Shown: piece after piece, positions 15,962 to 23,812 of the stretch
How the letters are laid out: each line of letters starts with the position of its first letter
How positions within the stretch are numbered: the first letter of the stretch is position 1
Assembly: GCA_003001795.1 (NCBI GenBank)
Contig: PVNI01000023.1
Location: 51,921-115,920 of the forward strand
Direction: 5' to 3'
Origin: Actinomadura viridilutea
GTDB lineage: Bacteria > Actinomycetota > Actinomycetes > Streptosporangiales > Streptosporangiaceae
Length of the DNA: 64,000 bases
Made by a program: the position numbers and the translations under genes
The notes under the pieces: generated by a model
Database searches by the model: none
Seen by the model: only the letters and a program-made list of their open reading frames with translations
What the model was told of the DNA's origin: nothing

Positions 15962-16243
15962 GCGCCGACGCGCCGTCTCTCCCAGTGCCGGCGAATCGGG
16001 GCGGAGACCCGGTGCACCCCGGCTGCTCCCGGACACCGGACCGCGCCGACAACCCGACGCGCTGTCTCGGCCCTTCCCAGCGTCGGCGAGCCGGATGGAG
16101 ATTCCGGTGCGACCCGGATGGTCCCAGACACCGTAACCGCCGACGCGCCCGTCCCAGCCATCGCCCCCTGCAAGCGTCAGCAAGTCGGAACGGGGAGTCC
16201 CCAGTGCCGCCCGGATGGCCCTGGACGCGCTCCCACACATCGG
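15962..16243. repeat. Three degenerate ~95-bp tandem repeats
   Basis: Three copies follow one another (about 15962-16042, 16043-16138 and 16139-16243). Each has a GCGCCGAC-like start, a CCCAGnGTCGGCGA-like middle (15981, 16076, 16172), a GGAG..CCGGTGC block and CCCGGATGGTCCCAGACACC-like ends. Copies 1 and 2 are most alike and copy 3 has drifted. Period is 93-97 bases. The lengths are not multiples of three and no frame shows a protein repeat, so it is probably non-coding. It lies between tetR and fmdB. Confidence 0.6.
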
Positions 16244-16389
16244 GGGCGGAGACACCGCTCACGTCCTGTCGGCGCAGGCACGCGGTCCGGCACCGCCCTC
16301 GCAATCATTCGTCCAAAAGTCCCAATATCACGTAATCCACATCTACGTCGGGGAATGTCGTGACGAGTACGCCCAGCAGCGGAGGTGCC

Positions 16390-16668
16390 ATGGCGACCTA
16401 CGAGTACGCGTGTCCCGGCTGCGGCGCCTTCGAGGTGCGCCTGGCGCTCGGCACCGCCCCGGCGACCCGCGCCTGCCCCCTGTGCGGACGCGAAGGCCGG
16501 CGCTTGTTCTCCCCGCCGGCGTTGGCGCGCACGCCGAAGGCCGTGCGGCAGAGCCGCGAACGCGAGGAGCGCAGCAGGGAGGCGCCGGAGGTGGTGTCCG
16601 AGGTGCCGCCCCGCCGGCGGACCGGCGCACGGCCGCACCCGGCGCCGGCACGCCTGCCGCGACCGTGA
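16390..16668 (+). CDS. fmdB: FmdB-family zinc-ribbon protein
   Basis: A 92-residue protein beginning MATYEYACPGCGAFEVRLALG. The four zinc-ribbon cysteines are C8/C11 and C29/C32 (CPLCG), as in FmdB, a putative regulatory protein linked with formamidase genes. The C-terminal 40 residues are charged and Pro/Arg-rich. GGAGGTG is 4 bases upstream of ATG 16390. fmdA follows after 55 bases on the same strand, the usual pairing. Whether FmdB regulates transcription or chaperones the enzyme is not established by sequence. Confidence 0.85.
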   Translation: MATYEYACPGCGAFEVRLALGTAPATRACPLCGREGRRLFSPPALARTPKAVRQSREREERSREAPEVVSEVPPRRRTGARPHPAPARLPRP

Positions 16669-16723
16669 GAACGGGCGTCGTCGTCCGGCACCTGCGCACA
16701 CCCGACCGGCGAGGAGAAAGACG

Positions 16724-17968
16724 ATGCCCGACGTCGTGTTCCAGGTCGACCAGTCGAAGTCGATGCGCGATCAGGAGATCCCCGGGCACAACAGGTGGCA
16801 CCCCGACATCCCGCCCGCCGCCTCCGTGCGTCCGGACGACGAGTTCAGGGTCGAGTGCCGCGACTGGACCGACTGCCAGATCGGCGACAACGACTCCGCC
16901 GACGACGTGCGCGACGCGGACCTGAGCGTGTGCCACATGCTGAGCGGCCCGATCCGCATCGAGGGCGCCGAGCCCGGCGACCTGCTCATCGTGGACGTCC
17001 TCGACCTCGGACCGCTCCCGGGACACGGGGAGGCCGCGGGCGAAGGGTGGGGCTACACCGGCGTGTTCGCCAAGTCGAACGGCGGGTCGTTCCTGACCGA
17101 CTACTACCCCGACGCACTCAAGGCGGTCTGGGACTTCCACGGGCAGCAGGCCACCTCGCGGCACCTGCCCGGCGTCCGGTACACCGGCGTCGCGCACCCG
17201 GGGCTGTTCGGCACCGCCCCGTCGGCGGAGCTGCTGGAGCGGTGGAACCGCCGGGAACGGGCCCTGATCGCCACCGATCCCGACCGGGTGCCGCCGCTGG
17301 CGCTGCCTCCCGACCCGCACGGCGCTCTGACGGGCCTCGCCCCCGCCGGCGACGCCGAGCGCATCGCCCGGGAGGGCGCGCGCACCGTGCCGCCCCGCGA
17401 GCACGGCGGCAACCAGGACATCAAGAACTTCAGCCGCGGATCGCGCGTCTTCGTGCCGGTCTTCGTGGACGGCGCCAACCTCTCCGTGGGCGACCTGCAC
17501 TTCAGCCAGGGCGACGGGGAGATCACCTTCTGCGGCGCGATCGAGATGGGCGGTTTCATCGACTTCCACGTCGACCTCATCAAGGGCGGCATGGAGAAGT
17601 ACGGCGTCACGACCAATCCGGTGTTCATGCCGGGCAACGTCGAACCGAGGTACTCGGAGTTCATCAGCTTCGTCGGCATCTCCGTGGACCCCGACGACGA
17701 CACCAACCTGTACTTGGACGCGACGACGGCCTACAAGCGGGCCTGTCTCAACGGCATCGAGTACCTGAAGAAGTTCGGATACACCGGCGAGCAGGCGTAC
17801 CTCCTGCTCGGCTCGGCGCCCATCGAGGGCAGGATCAGCGGCATCGTCGACATCCCGAACGCCTGCTGCACGCTGTACCTGCCCACGGCGATCTTCGACT
17901 TCGACGTGCGTCCCACCGCCGACGGGCCGCGGACCGCCGACCGCCGCCAGTGCGCCGTCACCTCCTGA
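16724..17968 (+). CDS. fmdA: Formamidase / acetamidase
   Basis: A 414-residue FmdA/AmdA-family amidohydrolase that hydrolyses formamide to formate and ammonia. Family-wide stretches include FQVDQSKSMRDQEIPGHNRWHPDIP at the N terminus, FRVECRDWTDCQIGDNDSADDVRD, HMLSGPIRIEGAEPGDLLIVDVLDLGP, EHGGNQDIKNFSRGSRVFVPVFVDGANLSVGDLHFSQGDGEITFCGAIEMGG and VFMPGNVEPRYSEFISFVGIS. Length is the family norm. GAGGAG lies 8 bases before ATG 16724. Probably co-transcribed with fmdB for nitrogen scavenging. Confidence 0.93.
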   Translation: MPDVVFQVDQSKSMRDQEIPGHNRWHPDIPPAASVRPDDEFRVECRDWTDCQIGDNDSADDVRDADLSVCHMLSGPIRIEGAEPGDLLIVDVLDLGPLPGHGEAAGEGWGYTGVFAKSNGGSFLTDYYPDALKAVWDFHGQQATSRHLPGVRYTGVAHPGLFGTAPSAELLERWNRRERALIATDPDRVPPLALPPDPHGALTGLAPAGDAERIAREGARTVPPREHGGNQDIKNFSRGSRVFVPVFVDGANLSVGDLHFSQGDGEITFCGAIEMGGFIDFHVDLIKGGMEKYGVTTNPVFMPGNVEPRYSEFISFVGISVDPDDDTNLYLDATTAYKRACLNGIEYLKKFGYTGEQAYLLLGSAPIEGRISGIVDIPNACCTLYLPTAIFDFDVRPTADGPRTADRRQCAVTS

Positions 17969-18106
17969 CCGCCCCGCGTCCGCGCCGCCGCCTCGCCGAC
18001 ACCAACGCGGCGGGCGGGCGCATCGGCGCTCGAGTGCGTGTTCAGCACGATCTGCGGCCCGCTCCACCCGGCGGAAGGGCCGCGCGCCGGCGCCGTGACG
18101 AGCGGC

Positions 18107-19357
18107 TCAGGTACGAGTGCGACGCATCAGCAGCACGGCGACATCGTCCTCGGCGACGTGCCGTCCGATGAGCGACGCCATCACCGCCGCACTGACCGCC
18201 TCCGGCGGACCGGCGTACAGCGCGTCGCACAGCTGAGCGATGCCGTCGTCGATGGATCTGTTCCGCCGCTCCACCAGACCGTCGGTGTACAAGCACATCA
18301 CGGTGCCCGGGGGCAGCCCGACCGTCGTGGTATGGCGGGGTCCGCCGTCGGACAGGCCGATCAAGATGTCGGGCTTGACGTCCACGAAGTGCGCTGGAGA
18401 TCCCGGCACGGCGAGGACAGGCGGACAGTGACCGGCCGAGGACATCTGCACCCAGTCCAGGGACGCATCGCACACCGCATACAGCACGGTGGCCATCGCC
18501 TCAGGTTCGAAGTGCTGCATCTTCCGATTGACCTTTTCCAGCACCTCGGCAGGGTCGCTGGATTCCAGCGCGTAGGCGCGCAGGGCGCTGCGCATCCGCC
18601 CCATGACGACGGCGGCCGCGAGTCCGTGTCCGGCCACGTCCCCCATGACGATGCCGATCTGGCCCGAGGGAAGGCGGAACACGTCGTACCAGTCGCCGCC
18701 GACATTGGCCCGACCGGGGCGATAGCGAGCGGCCCATTCGACGCCCGGGATGGGGGGAAGCGCGGACGGCACCAGGCTGCGCTGCAGTTCCAGGGCCCCC
18801 GCGCGCTCCGACTGGCTGTGCAAGGCCTGCACGGCCATCGCCGCACGCGAGGCCGCGATCTGCACCAGCTCGATCTCGTGCGGTCCGAAGCGGCGGGGGG
18901 TGAGCGTCCCGACGTGCAGGACTCCCAGCAGCGTCCCTCCCGCGATGAGCGGGACGCCGAGGAGGGAGCGCAGCCCCCGCTGGACCAGCAACGGGTTGAA
19001 CACCTGCGCCTTCGGGACGTCTTCGATGTAGATGGGCCGCCGCTCGACGGCGACGCGTCCGGCGAAGCCGTCGCCCAGCGGGACGCGGACGGCCTGGGAG
19101 TCCTCCTCTTCGAAGCCGCGGGCAGCGGTCGCCACGAGCAGTCGCGCCTGCCGGTCGAGCAGCAGCACGACGGCCGTGTCGACGTTCAGGACCTCATGGA
19201 GCCGTTCGAGCAGAGTGTCCAGGAACTCCTCGACGTCCATGTGGGAGAACGCCTCGTCGGTGAGCGCCTGGATGTTCTCCAGCTTCCGAGCGACGTCCGT
19301 TAAGGCTCCTACCGGGTCCTCCACGAACCCCACTGTACGTGGCACTATTGGGCCCAT
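18107..19357 (-). CDS. GAF-PP2C (RsbU/SpoIIE-type) phosphatase with a TTA codon
   Basis: A 416-residue serine phosphatase expected to act on anti-sigma-factor antagonists. A GAF domain (about 30-180: VDTAVVLLLDRQARLLVATAARGFEEE, LRSLLGVPLIAGGTLLGVLHVGT) precedes a PP2C-SIG domain (LELQRSLVPSALPPIPGVEWAARYRPGRANVGGDWYDVF, GIVMGDVAGHGLAAAVVMGRMRSALRAYA, LYTDGLVERRNRSIDDGI, DDVAVLLMRR). ATG 19357 has GGAGAT upstream; longer frames lack support. Leu19 is encoded by TTA (19301-19303), rare in such genomes and typical of bldA-controlled genes. A perfect Crp-type palindrome lies 36 bases upstream. No anti-sigma genes are adjacent. Confidence 0.9.
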   Translation of the reverse strand: MGPIVPRTVGFVEDPVGALTDVARKLENIQALTDEAFSHMDVEEFLDTLLERLHEVLNVDTAVVLLLDRQARLLVATAARGFEEEDSQAVRVPLGDGFAGRVAVERRPIYIEDVPKAQVFNPLLVQRGLRSLLGVPLIAGGTLLGVLHVGTLTPRRFGPHEIELVQIAASRAAMAVQALHSQSERAGALELQRSLVPSALPPIPGVEWAARYRPGRANVGGDWYDVFRLPSGQIGIVMGDVAGHGLAAAVVMGRMRSALRAYALESSDPAEVLEKVNRKMQHFEPEAMATVLYAVCDASLDWVQMSSAGHCPPVLAVPGSPAHFVDVKPDILIGLSDGGPRHTTTVGLPPGTVMCLYTDGLVERRNRSIDDGIAQLCDALYAGPPEAVSAAVMASLIGRHVAEDDVAVLLMRRTRT

Positions 19358-19915
19358 ATCACCATCTCCGCAGGTGAGAAGCATGATCTTTATGTGACAC
19401 ACATCACATTGATCTTGCTTCGGAGATCTGGTAATCGCTTTCCGGGCGCTCGTACCGTCACGTGCTCCCCGGACGGCTCCGTCGAGCGGCCGACACGGCA
19501 CGGCACAGACGCTCCCGCCCGACCGAGGGGCGAGGTCGGCGCGGTTCGGCCGAACGGGACGGTTCCAGAGATCAGTCTGGTCCGTGCCGACGGCAGGACG
19601 ACCCGCGACCGGTCGACCGGACGCGTGGGCGGTCGTCCCCTCTGACGCGGATCGTCGCCCCGGCGGCGGTCCGGCGACCGCGCTGAAGACCGACAGCGAA
19701 TCGCGCCGGGCGGCCCGGCCGCCGGGCGTTGATTCGATCGCCCGGTCGCGCATTTCGGCGCCGTATGAGGAAGCCGACGGAAGAATCGGCCTCTTTTCTA
19801 CACGGCCAGGCTCGCTCGGTCAGCGGAATGTTTCTCCCCGCCCCTGCGAATCGTTTGGACGGCCGCCGTTCGACGGGTCGAAGAATGGTCCACTAAAGAT
19901 TAAGATTGTCTGCGA
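19358..19915. other. Intergenic between phosphatase and tRNA-like gene
   Basis: About 560 bases. It contains the Crp-type site near the left edge and an AT-rich patch just before the tRNA-like gene (ACTAAAGATTAAGATT, about 19892-19907) that may be its promoter. No protein-coding gene is recognisable. Confidence 0.5.
19393..19408. promoter_or_regulatory. Perfect Crp-type (TGTGA-N6-TCACA) site
   Basis: TGTGACACACATCACA matches the cAMP-receptor consensus of M. tuberculosis Crp exactly in both half-sites. It is centred about 44 bases upstream of the phosphatase start codon, close to where its promoter should be. This predicts cAMP-dependent control; activation or repression cannot be told. Confidence 0.7.
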
Positions 19916-19989
19916 GCCCCCTTAGCCCAACTGGAAGAGGCAGTCCCCTTAAAAGGGACGTGTTGTCGGTTCGAATCCGACCGGGGGTA
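19916..19989 (+). tRNA. Class-I tRNA-like gene, predicted anticodon UAA
   Basis: A 74-nt cloverleaf folds: acceptor GCCCCCT with CGGGGGT (G-U at 1:72, mismatch at 7:66), U8-A9, a D arm with GG at 18-19, a perfect anticodon stem GTCCC/GGGAC with loop CTTAAAA, a 5-nt variable region GTGTT and a perfect T arm GTCGG-TTCGAAT-CCGAC. CCA is not encoded. Loop positions 34-36 are TAA, which would read UUA (Leu), yet leucine tRNAs have a long variable arm and this one does not. It may be a diverged or repurposed tRNA. An AT-rich stretch upstream and a hairpin downstream suggest transcription. Confidence 0.6.
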
Positions 19990-20413
19990 CGGACCGCCAC
20001 CCGCCGGCGGAAGGCGGGGCCCGGCCTCCGCGGAGGCGGCATCCCGCCTCCGGACGCGGCCACCGTGCGCCCTGCGGCGGGTCGCGAGCACGGCCCTCGC
20101 TCCGCGCACGCACCCGCGTCCGGATGGCGGGACGGGAAGTCGGCCGGACGCCGCAAAGGCGCTGCTCTATGGATGAGCCGCGATGCTCATGGGCCCGCTT
20201 CTTCGACTGGACGCGTGGAGGCGGGCCTGGACAGCGGCTGAGATGTCCGGTCGGCGAGGTCGATGACCTCGGTCATGGTGGGCAGTGCGGTTTCAGCCGT
20301 CGCCTTTAGGGCATCCGCGCTTCGACCAGGTGTCAGCGCCGCCGTGCCGCGAGGCGCTCTCATATCTCGCGGCTCGACGGCGGCTCGGTCTCACGTCCTC
20401 GGGACGCAGCCGG
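19990..20413. other. Intergenic, downstream of tRNA-like gene
   Basis: About 420 bases containing the hairpin at 20031-20052 and no recognisable gene. Translations on both strands are low-complexity shadows. Confidence 0.4.
20031..20052 (+). terminator. Hairpin downstream of tRNA-like gene
   Basis: CGGAGGCGG pairs with CCGCCTCCG across CATC, 42 bases after the tRNA-like gene. An overlapping palindrome, CCTCCGCGGAGG, precedes it. Confidence 0.5.
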
Positions 20414-20780
20414 TCAGCCCGAGGGGACGGTCCATTTCCGGTTGGCGGTTCCGGCGCATGTCCAGATCTGCAGGCGGGTGCCGTTGGCGCTGGAGTTGTC
20501 CGTGGCGTCGAGGCACTTGCCCGATTGGGGGTTGACGAGATCCCTGCCGGACGTCGCTCTCCATTGCTGGGCCCCATGCCGTTCATTCGTACAGCTGGAC
20601 CTTCGCGCCGTTCGCGGTCGACCCGCCCGCCACGTCCAGGCACTTGCCGAGGGCCGTCACGGTGCCGTCCGTCCCGAGGGTCCACCGCTGCGCCGTGGTG
20701 CCGTTGCAGTCGTAGAGCTGGACGGCCGTGCCGTCGATCATGGCGCCGCCCGCGACGTCGACGCACGCCAGCCGAAGGCG
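20414..20780 (-). pseudogene. Ricin-B (CBM13) lectin domain remnant, two frameshifts
   Basis: Read on the minus strand: CVDVAGGAMIDGTAVQLYDCNGTTAQRWTLGTDGTVTALGKCLDVAGGSTANGAKVQLYE, then a stop at about 20584. In another frame it resumes with GAQQWRATSGRDLVNPQSGKCLDATDNSSANGTRLQIWTCAGTANRKWTVPSG and a stop at 20414-20416. Restoring one base in the Cys codon and one a few codons on would give an unbroken beta-trefoil (QxW repeats). The 5' part of the parent secreted enzyme is missing. Either a decayed carbohydrate-binding module or two sequencing deletions. Confidence 0.75.
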
Positions 20781-21157
20781 GTCGGTAGAGCAACGGGGAC
20801 GCACCCGCACGACACCGCCGGGCAGCATCCACGCCACGCCGTGGAAACCGCCCACGCGACGGGCGCGAGCACTGGCGAGGACCTGCACGCGAACAGCTCC
20901 GGCTGCCGCGTTCGACGTCCCGAACGTGATCGTCCAGGTCGAAGACGGTCAGCATGCTCTTCGCACGACGCCGCCAATGAGCGTCCGCGACCGTCAAGCA
21001 CTGAGGCGCGGGCTCGCGGCGGGCGTGGGCGGCAGCGAGGAAACGCGCGGCCTGCGCCCTGTGGCGGCGAGCGCCCGCCGCCGCGTGAGTGGCGTGGACG
21101 TCCAGGTCGAAAGCGGTGGCGCGCGGGCGTTCCCGCTGGCCTCGTTCGCCTGGGGCG
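20781..21157. other. Region between lectin remnant and MFS gene
   Basis: About 380 bases. The minus-strand frame upstream of the lectin remnant shows no signal peptide or catalytic domain. Nothing else recognisable. Confidence 0.35.
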
Positions 21158-22384
21158 CTAGTGCGACTGTGTCCGGTCGTGCTCTGGGGCCTGTCCTCGA
21201 CGTGGGGGCCGGCTCCGGCGGCCCGGTGATCCGAAGGCGCGGCCTGCGGTCCGCGCCTGGGCCGCGCCTCCGGCCAGGAGGGCGAGGGCCACAAGGAACG
21301 CGCTGATCCACAGCGGTGAGCGGTGACCGAGCCCGCCGTCGAGCGCCAGTGCGCCGAGCGAGGGGCCGGCCATGGCACCCACGTTGAACGCGGCCGTGGA
21401 GAACGCGCCGGCCAGTGTGGGGGCCTCGGTCCCCGCGTACAGCGCCTGGGAGATGAGCGTGGAGCCCACCGCGAACGAGAGGGTGCCCTGGACGAAGACC
21501 AGCAGGAGCGTCGCCACGGGGCTGCCCGCCGTCAGCGCGAAGACGACCCAGCCGGCGAGCAGCGCGACACCGCCGTACACCAGCAGCCGCAGCGGGCGTG
21601 TGTCGGCCAGCCTGCCGCCGACGGTGACACCGGCGAACGAGCCCAGGCCGAACAGCGCCAGCGTGAGAGGGACCCATGTCTCCGCGAACCCGGTGACGCC
21701 GGTGACCAGCGGCGCCAGGTAGGTGAAGCTGCAGAACGTCGCGCCGTTCACTAGAGCGCCCAGGAGCAGCGTCATCAGGAATCGCGGGTTCCGCAGGGCG
21801 CGCAGTTCCCCGCGTACACCGCGAGCGGTCGCGCCGGGGGCGTCGGCGGGAACCGAGCGGAGGATGGCGAACACCGCCGGGACGGACAGGACGACCACGG
21901 CCCAGAACGCGGCACGCCAGCCCCACAGGCGCCCGAGCACCGCGCCGCCGGGCACGCCCGCGACGCAGGCGAGGGTGACGCCCGCGAGCAGGGCGGAGGT
22001 GGCGCGCCCCTTGGCGTTCGGCCCGGCCATGCCCGCCGCGGCCGCCACGGCGACCGCCAGGAAGCCGGCGTTGGCCAGCGCCCCGACGACGCGCGTGCCC
22101 ATCAGGACGGGGAAGCTGGTGGTGACCGCGCCGAGGACGTGCACGGCCAGGAACAGCACGAGGAAGACCAGCAGCGCGCGGCGTCGGGGCCACCGCATGC
22201 TCACGGTGGCCGCCGCCGGCGCCCCGACGATCATCCCCAGGGCGAACGCCGAGGTCAGCATGCCGGCCGTCCCGATCGAGACGTCCAGGTCGCGGGCGAT
22301 GTCCGCCACCAGGCCGGACAGCATGAATTCGGACGTGGCCTGGGCGAACACCGCCAGCCCCAGGACATGAATCGCGAATGGCAC
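21158..22384 (-). CDS. Cmx/CmrA-type MFS drug exporter
   Basis: A 408-residue major facilitator with 12 predicted membrane helices. The start MPFAIHVLGLAVFAQATSEFMLSGLVADIARDLDVSIGTAGMLTSAFALGMIVGAP, the loop RWPRRRALL, the motif C-like VPGGAVLGRLWGWRAAF, and AGAFSTAAFNVGAMAGPSLGA match the Cmx/CmrA chloramphenicol exporter group of DHA1 transporters, common in actinomycetes. The C-terminal 30 residues are a charged tail. No adjacent regulator. True substrate cannot be told from sequence. Confidence 0.85.
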   Translation of the reverse strand: MPFAIHVLGLAVFAQATSEFMLSGLVADIARDLDVSIGTAGMLTSAFALGMIVGAPAAATVSMRWPRRRALLVFLVLFLAVHVLGAVTTSFPVLMGTRVVGALANAGFLAVAVAAAAGMAGPNAKGRATSALLAGVTLACVAGVPGGAVLGRLWGWRAAFWAVVVLSVPAVFAILRSVPADAPGATARGVRGELRALRNPRFLMTLLLGALVNGATFCSFTYLAPLVTGVTGFAETWVPLTLALFGLGSFAGVTVGGRLADTRPLRLLVYGGVALLAGWVVFALTAGSPVATLLLVFVQGTLSFAVGSTLISQALYAGTEAPTLAGAFSTAAFNVGAMAGPSLGALALDGGLGHRSPLWISAFLVALALLAGGAAQARTAGRAFGSPGRRSRPPRRGQAPEHDRTQSH

Positions 22385-22735
22385 GACGAGACTCCGTCAT
22401 CACGTCACGGATAAGGGGACGCGGCCGGCCGCGATGACATCCAGGGGCATCCGGCAGGGATGTCCGGTCCGGGAACGCACGGCCGACGCGCGGCGGAACC
22501 CGCCGACATCGCCGAACGGCGGGTGCGGAACGCAGTCCTTACGACGGTGATCCGATGGCGGAGACGCACACCGCGGCGTCATCGGCCGCGCGCTTGCGCG
22601 CGGCGCCGTGTCGATCGGCCACCGGACGACCGGTGGCTAAAGTCTTGACGCCTCCGGACTGGACATGGCGTCACAGTAACAGCGCCCGCTCCGCCGCGTC
22701 CAACCTCGGACGCGGGGAGGCACCGGGGGACGGGC
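22385..22735. other. Intergenic between exporter and cold-shock gene
   Basis: About 350 bases. It holds the exporter leader on the left and the cold-shock gene terminator at 22694-22715. No further gene is recognisable. Confidence 0.4.
22694..22715 (-). terminator. 8-bp hairpin after cold-shock gene
   Basis: CCGCGTCC pairs with GGACGCGG across a 6-base loop, 20 bases beyond the 3' end of the minus-strand cold-shock gene. Confidence 0.5.
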
Positions 22736-23152
22736 TCAGGTCTCCACCCAGCCGTGCTTGACCGCCAGCTCGGTGACGGTCCGGCGCACCTGCAGGATCT
22801 GCTGGCCGGTCAGGGTGGACGCCCCCGCCAGCAGGGCCTCGGTGATCTCCTGGGAGAACTCGGCGACGGACAGGACGTCGCACACGTCGTCGTCCGCGTC
22901 GTGACCGCGGGTCGAGGACGTCGCGGGCCCGGTCGCCGGGAAGGGGCGCGCGACGGTCTGCACGGCGAACGCCTTCAGGCCCCGCTCCCCCTCGGTCACC
23001 TCGAACGTCACATGGGTGCCCGGGGTGAACAGAGACTTGTCCTCCAGCAGGTCGTTCGCGTGCACGAAGACGTCCTCGCCGCCGCCGTCCGGAGCGATGA
23101 ACCCGTATCCGCGGACGTCATCGAACCTGAGGATCCTCCCCGACCTCGCCAC
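22736..23152 (-). CDS. Cold-shock domain protein with C-terminal extension
   Basis: A 138-residue protein. Residues 1-70 form a cold-shock domain: GRILRFDDVRGYGFIAPDGGGEDVFVHANDLLEDK, with RNP1-like YGFIAP and RNP2-like VFVHAND, and VTFEVTEGERGLKAFAV. The C-terminal half (LSVAEFSQEITEALLAGASTLTGQQILQVRRTVTELAVKHGWVE) is a helical extension found in longer actinobacterial CspB-like proteins. It likely binds single-stranded RNA or DNA. Transcribed alone. Confidence 0.88.
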   Translation of the reverse strand: MARSGRILRFDDVRGYGFIAPDGGGEDVFVHANDLLEDKSLFTPGTHVTFEVTEGERGLKAFAVQTVARPFPATGPATSSTRGHDADDDVCDVLSVAEFSQEITEALLAGASTLTGQQILQVRRTVTELAVKHGWVET

Positions 23153-23432
23153 TGCAACCTCCCACCACCGACACCTGAACTCTACGGCGCGTTCGCGCGG
23201 GGCCGCCCTCTCAACGACCGCACGTCACCGCCGCGGCACAGCTCGACACCTCGTCCCATCGGATACCCGTCCGCAGCAGCCCAGTCCTCCGGAGAGGGCG
23301 CGTTCCAGCGGCGGCCGTGGAGAGGCCGAGGGCGCGGAAGAGCTTAGCGGCCCGGGGTCCGAAGCGCCTCCGGCCCGCGCGAGGTGTCTGGGTTCCCGGG
23401 GCGGCGAGCGCCCACGGGGATGCCCGGTGAGC

Positions 23433-23654
23433 TCAGTGCGCCAGGACGGCGAGCAGGATGCCGCCGATCACGTGGGCGGCGACCGTCACGGCCGCCGCCA
23501 GGATCAGCAGGTACTTGGCGGCGGGCTGGTCGAACTGGCTGCGCCCGCCCGTGCGCGGCGGGAGCTCCGCCTGACGTCGCGCGATGCGCTCCTCCAGCGG
23601 TGGCCTGCGGAACACCGATCCTCCATCACCGCCCCAGGAGTCGGGGCGCGTCAT
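23433..23654 (-). CDS. Small membrane protein, unknown function
   Basis: A 73-residue protein: a polar Arg-rich N terminus (DSWGGDGGSVFRRPPLEERIARRQAELPPR) followed by one hydrophobic helix (YLLILAAAVTVAAHVIGGILLAVLAH) reaching the C terminus. I do not recognise a family. The start ATG at 23654 is divergent from the Rsm22-like gene at 23813. Confidence 0.5.
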   Translation of the reverse strand: MTRPDSWGGDGGSVFRRPPLEERIARRQAELPPRTGGRSQFDQPAAKYLLILAAAVTVAAHVIGGILLAVLAH

Positions 23655-23812
23655 TGCGTATCGCCCTTATAGCCCGGTGCCGATGACCATGCGCTTCGGG
23701 CGGTGCACCGCCTGACTCTTCGCCGCGATGGCGTGGCGCATGCGGGCACACCGCGCGCATCCCGCACCGAGGGCGGTGTGCCGTCCTCCCCAGTGACTGG
23801 CATCATCACCGC

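Noticed and set aside
15919..16136. Protein-coding explanation for the ~95-bp repeats
   Set aside because: The repeat period is not a multiple of three, copies fall in different frames, and no frame shows repeated peptide sequence or a ribosome site.
19916..19989. Ordinary bldA-type tRNA-Leu(UAA)
   Set aside because: The variable region is only 5 nt, whereas tRNA-Leu is class II with a long variable arm, so it is not reported as a normal leucine tRNA.
19916..22400. Integrated mobile element at the tRNA-like gene
   Set aside because: No integrase, no transposase and no second copy of the tRNA 3' end were seen nearby.
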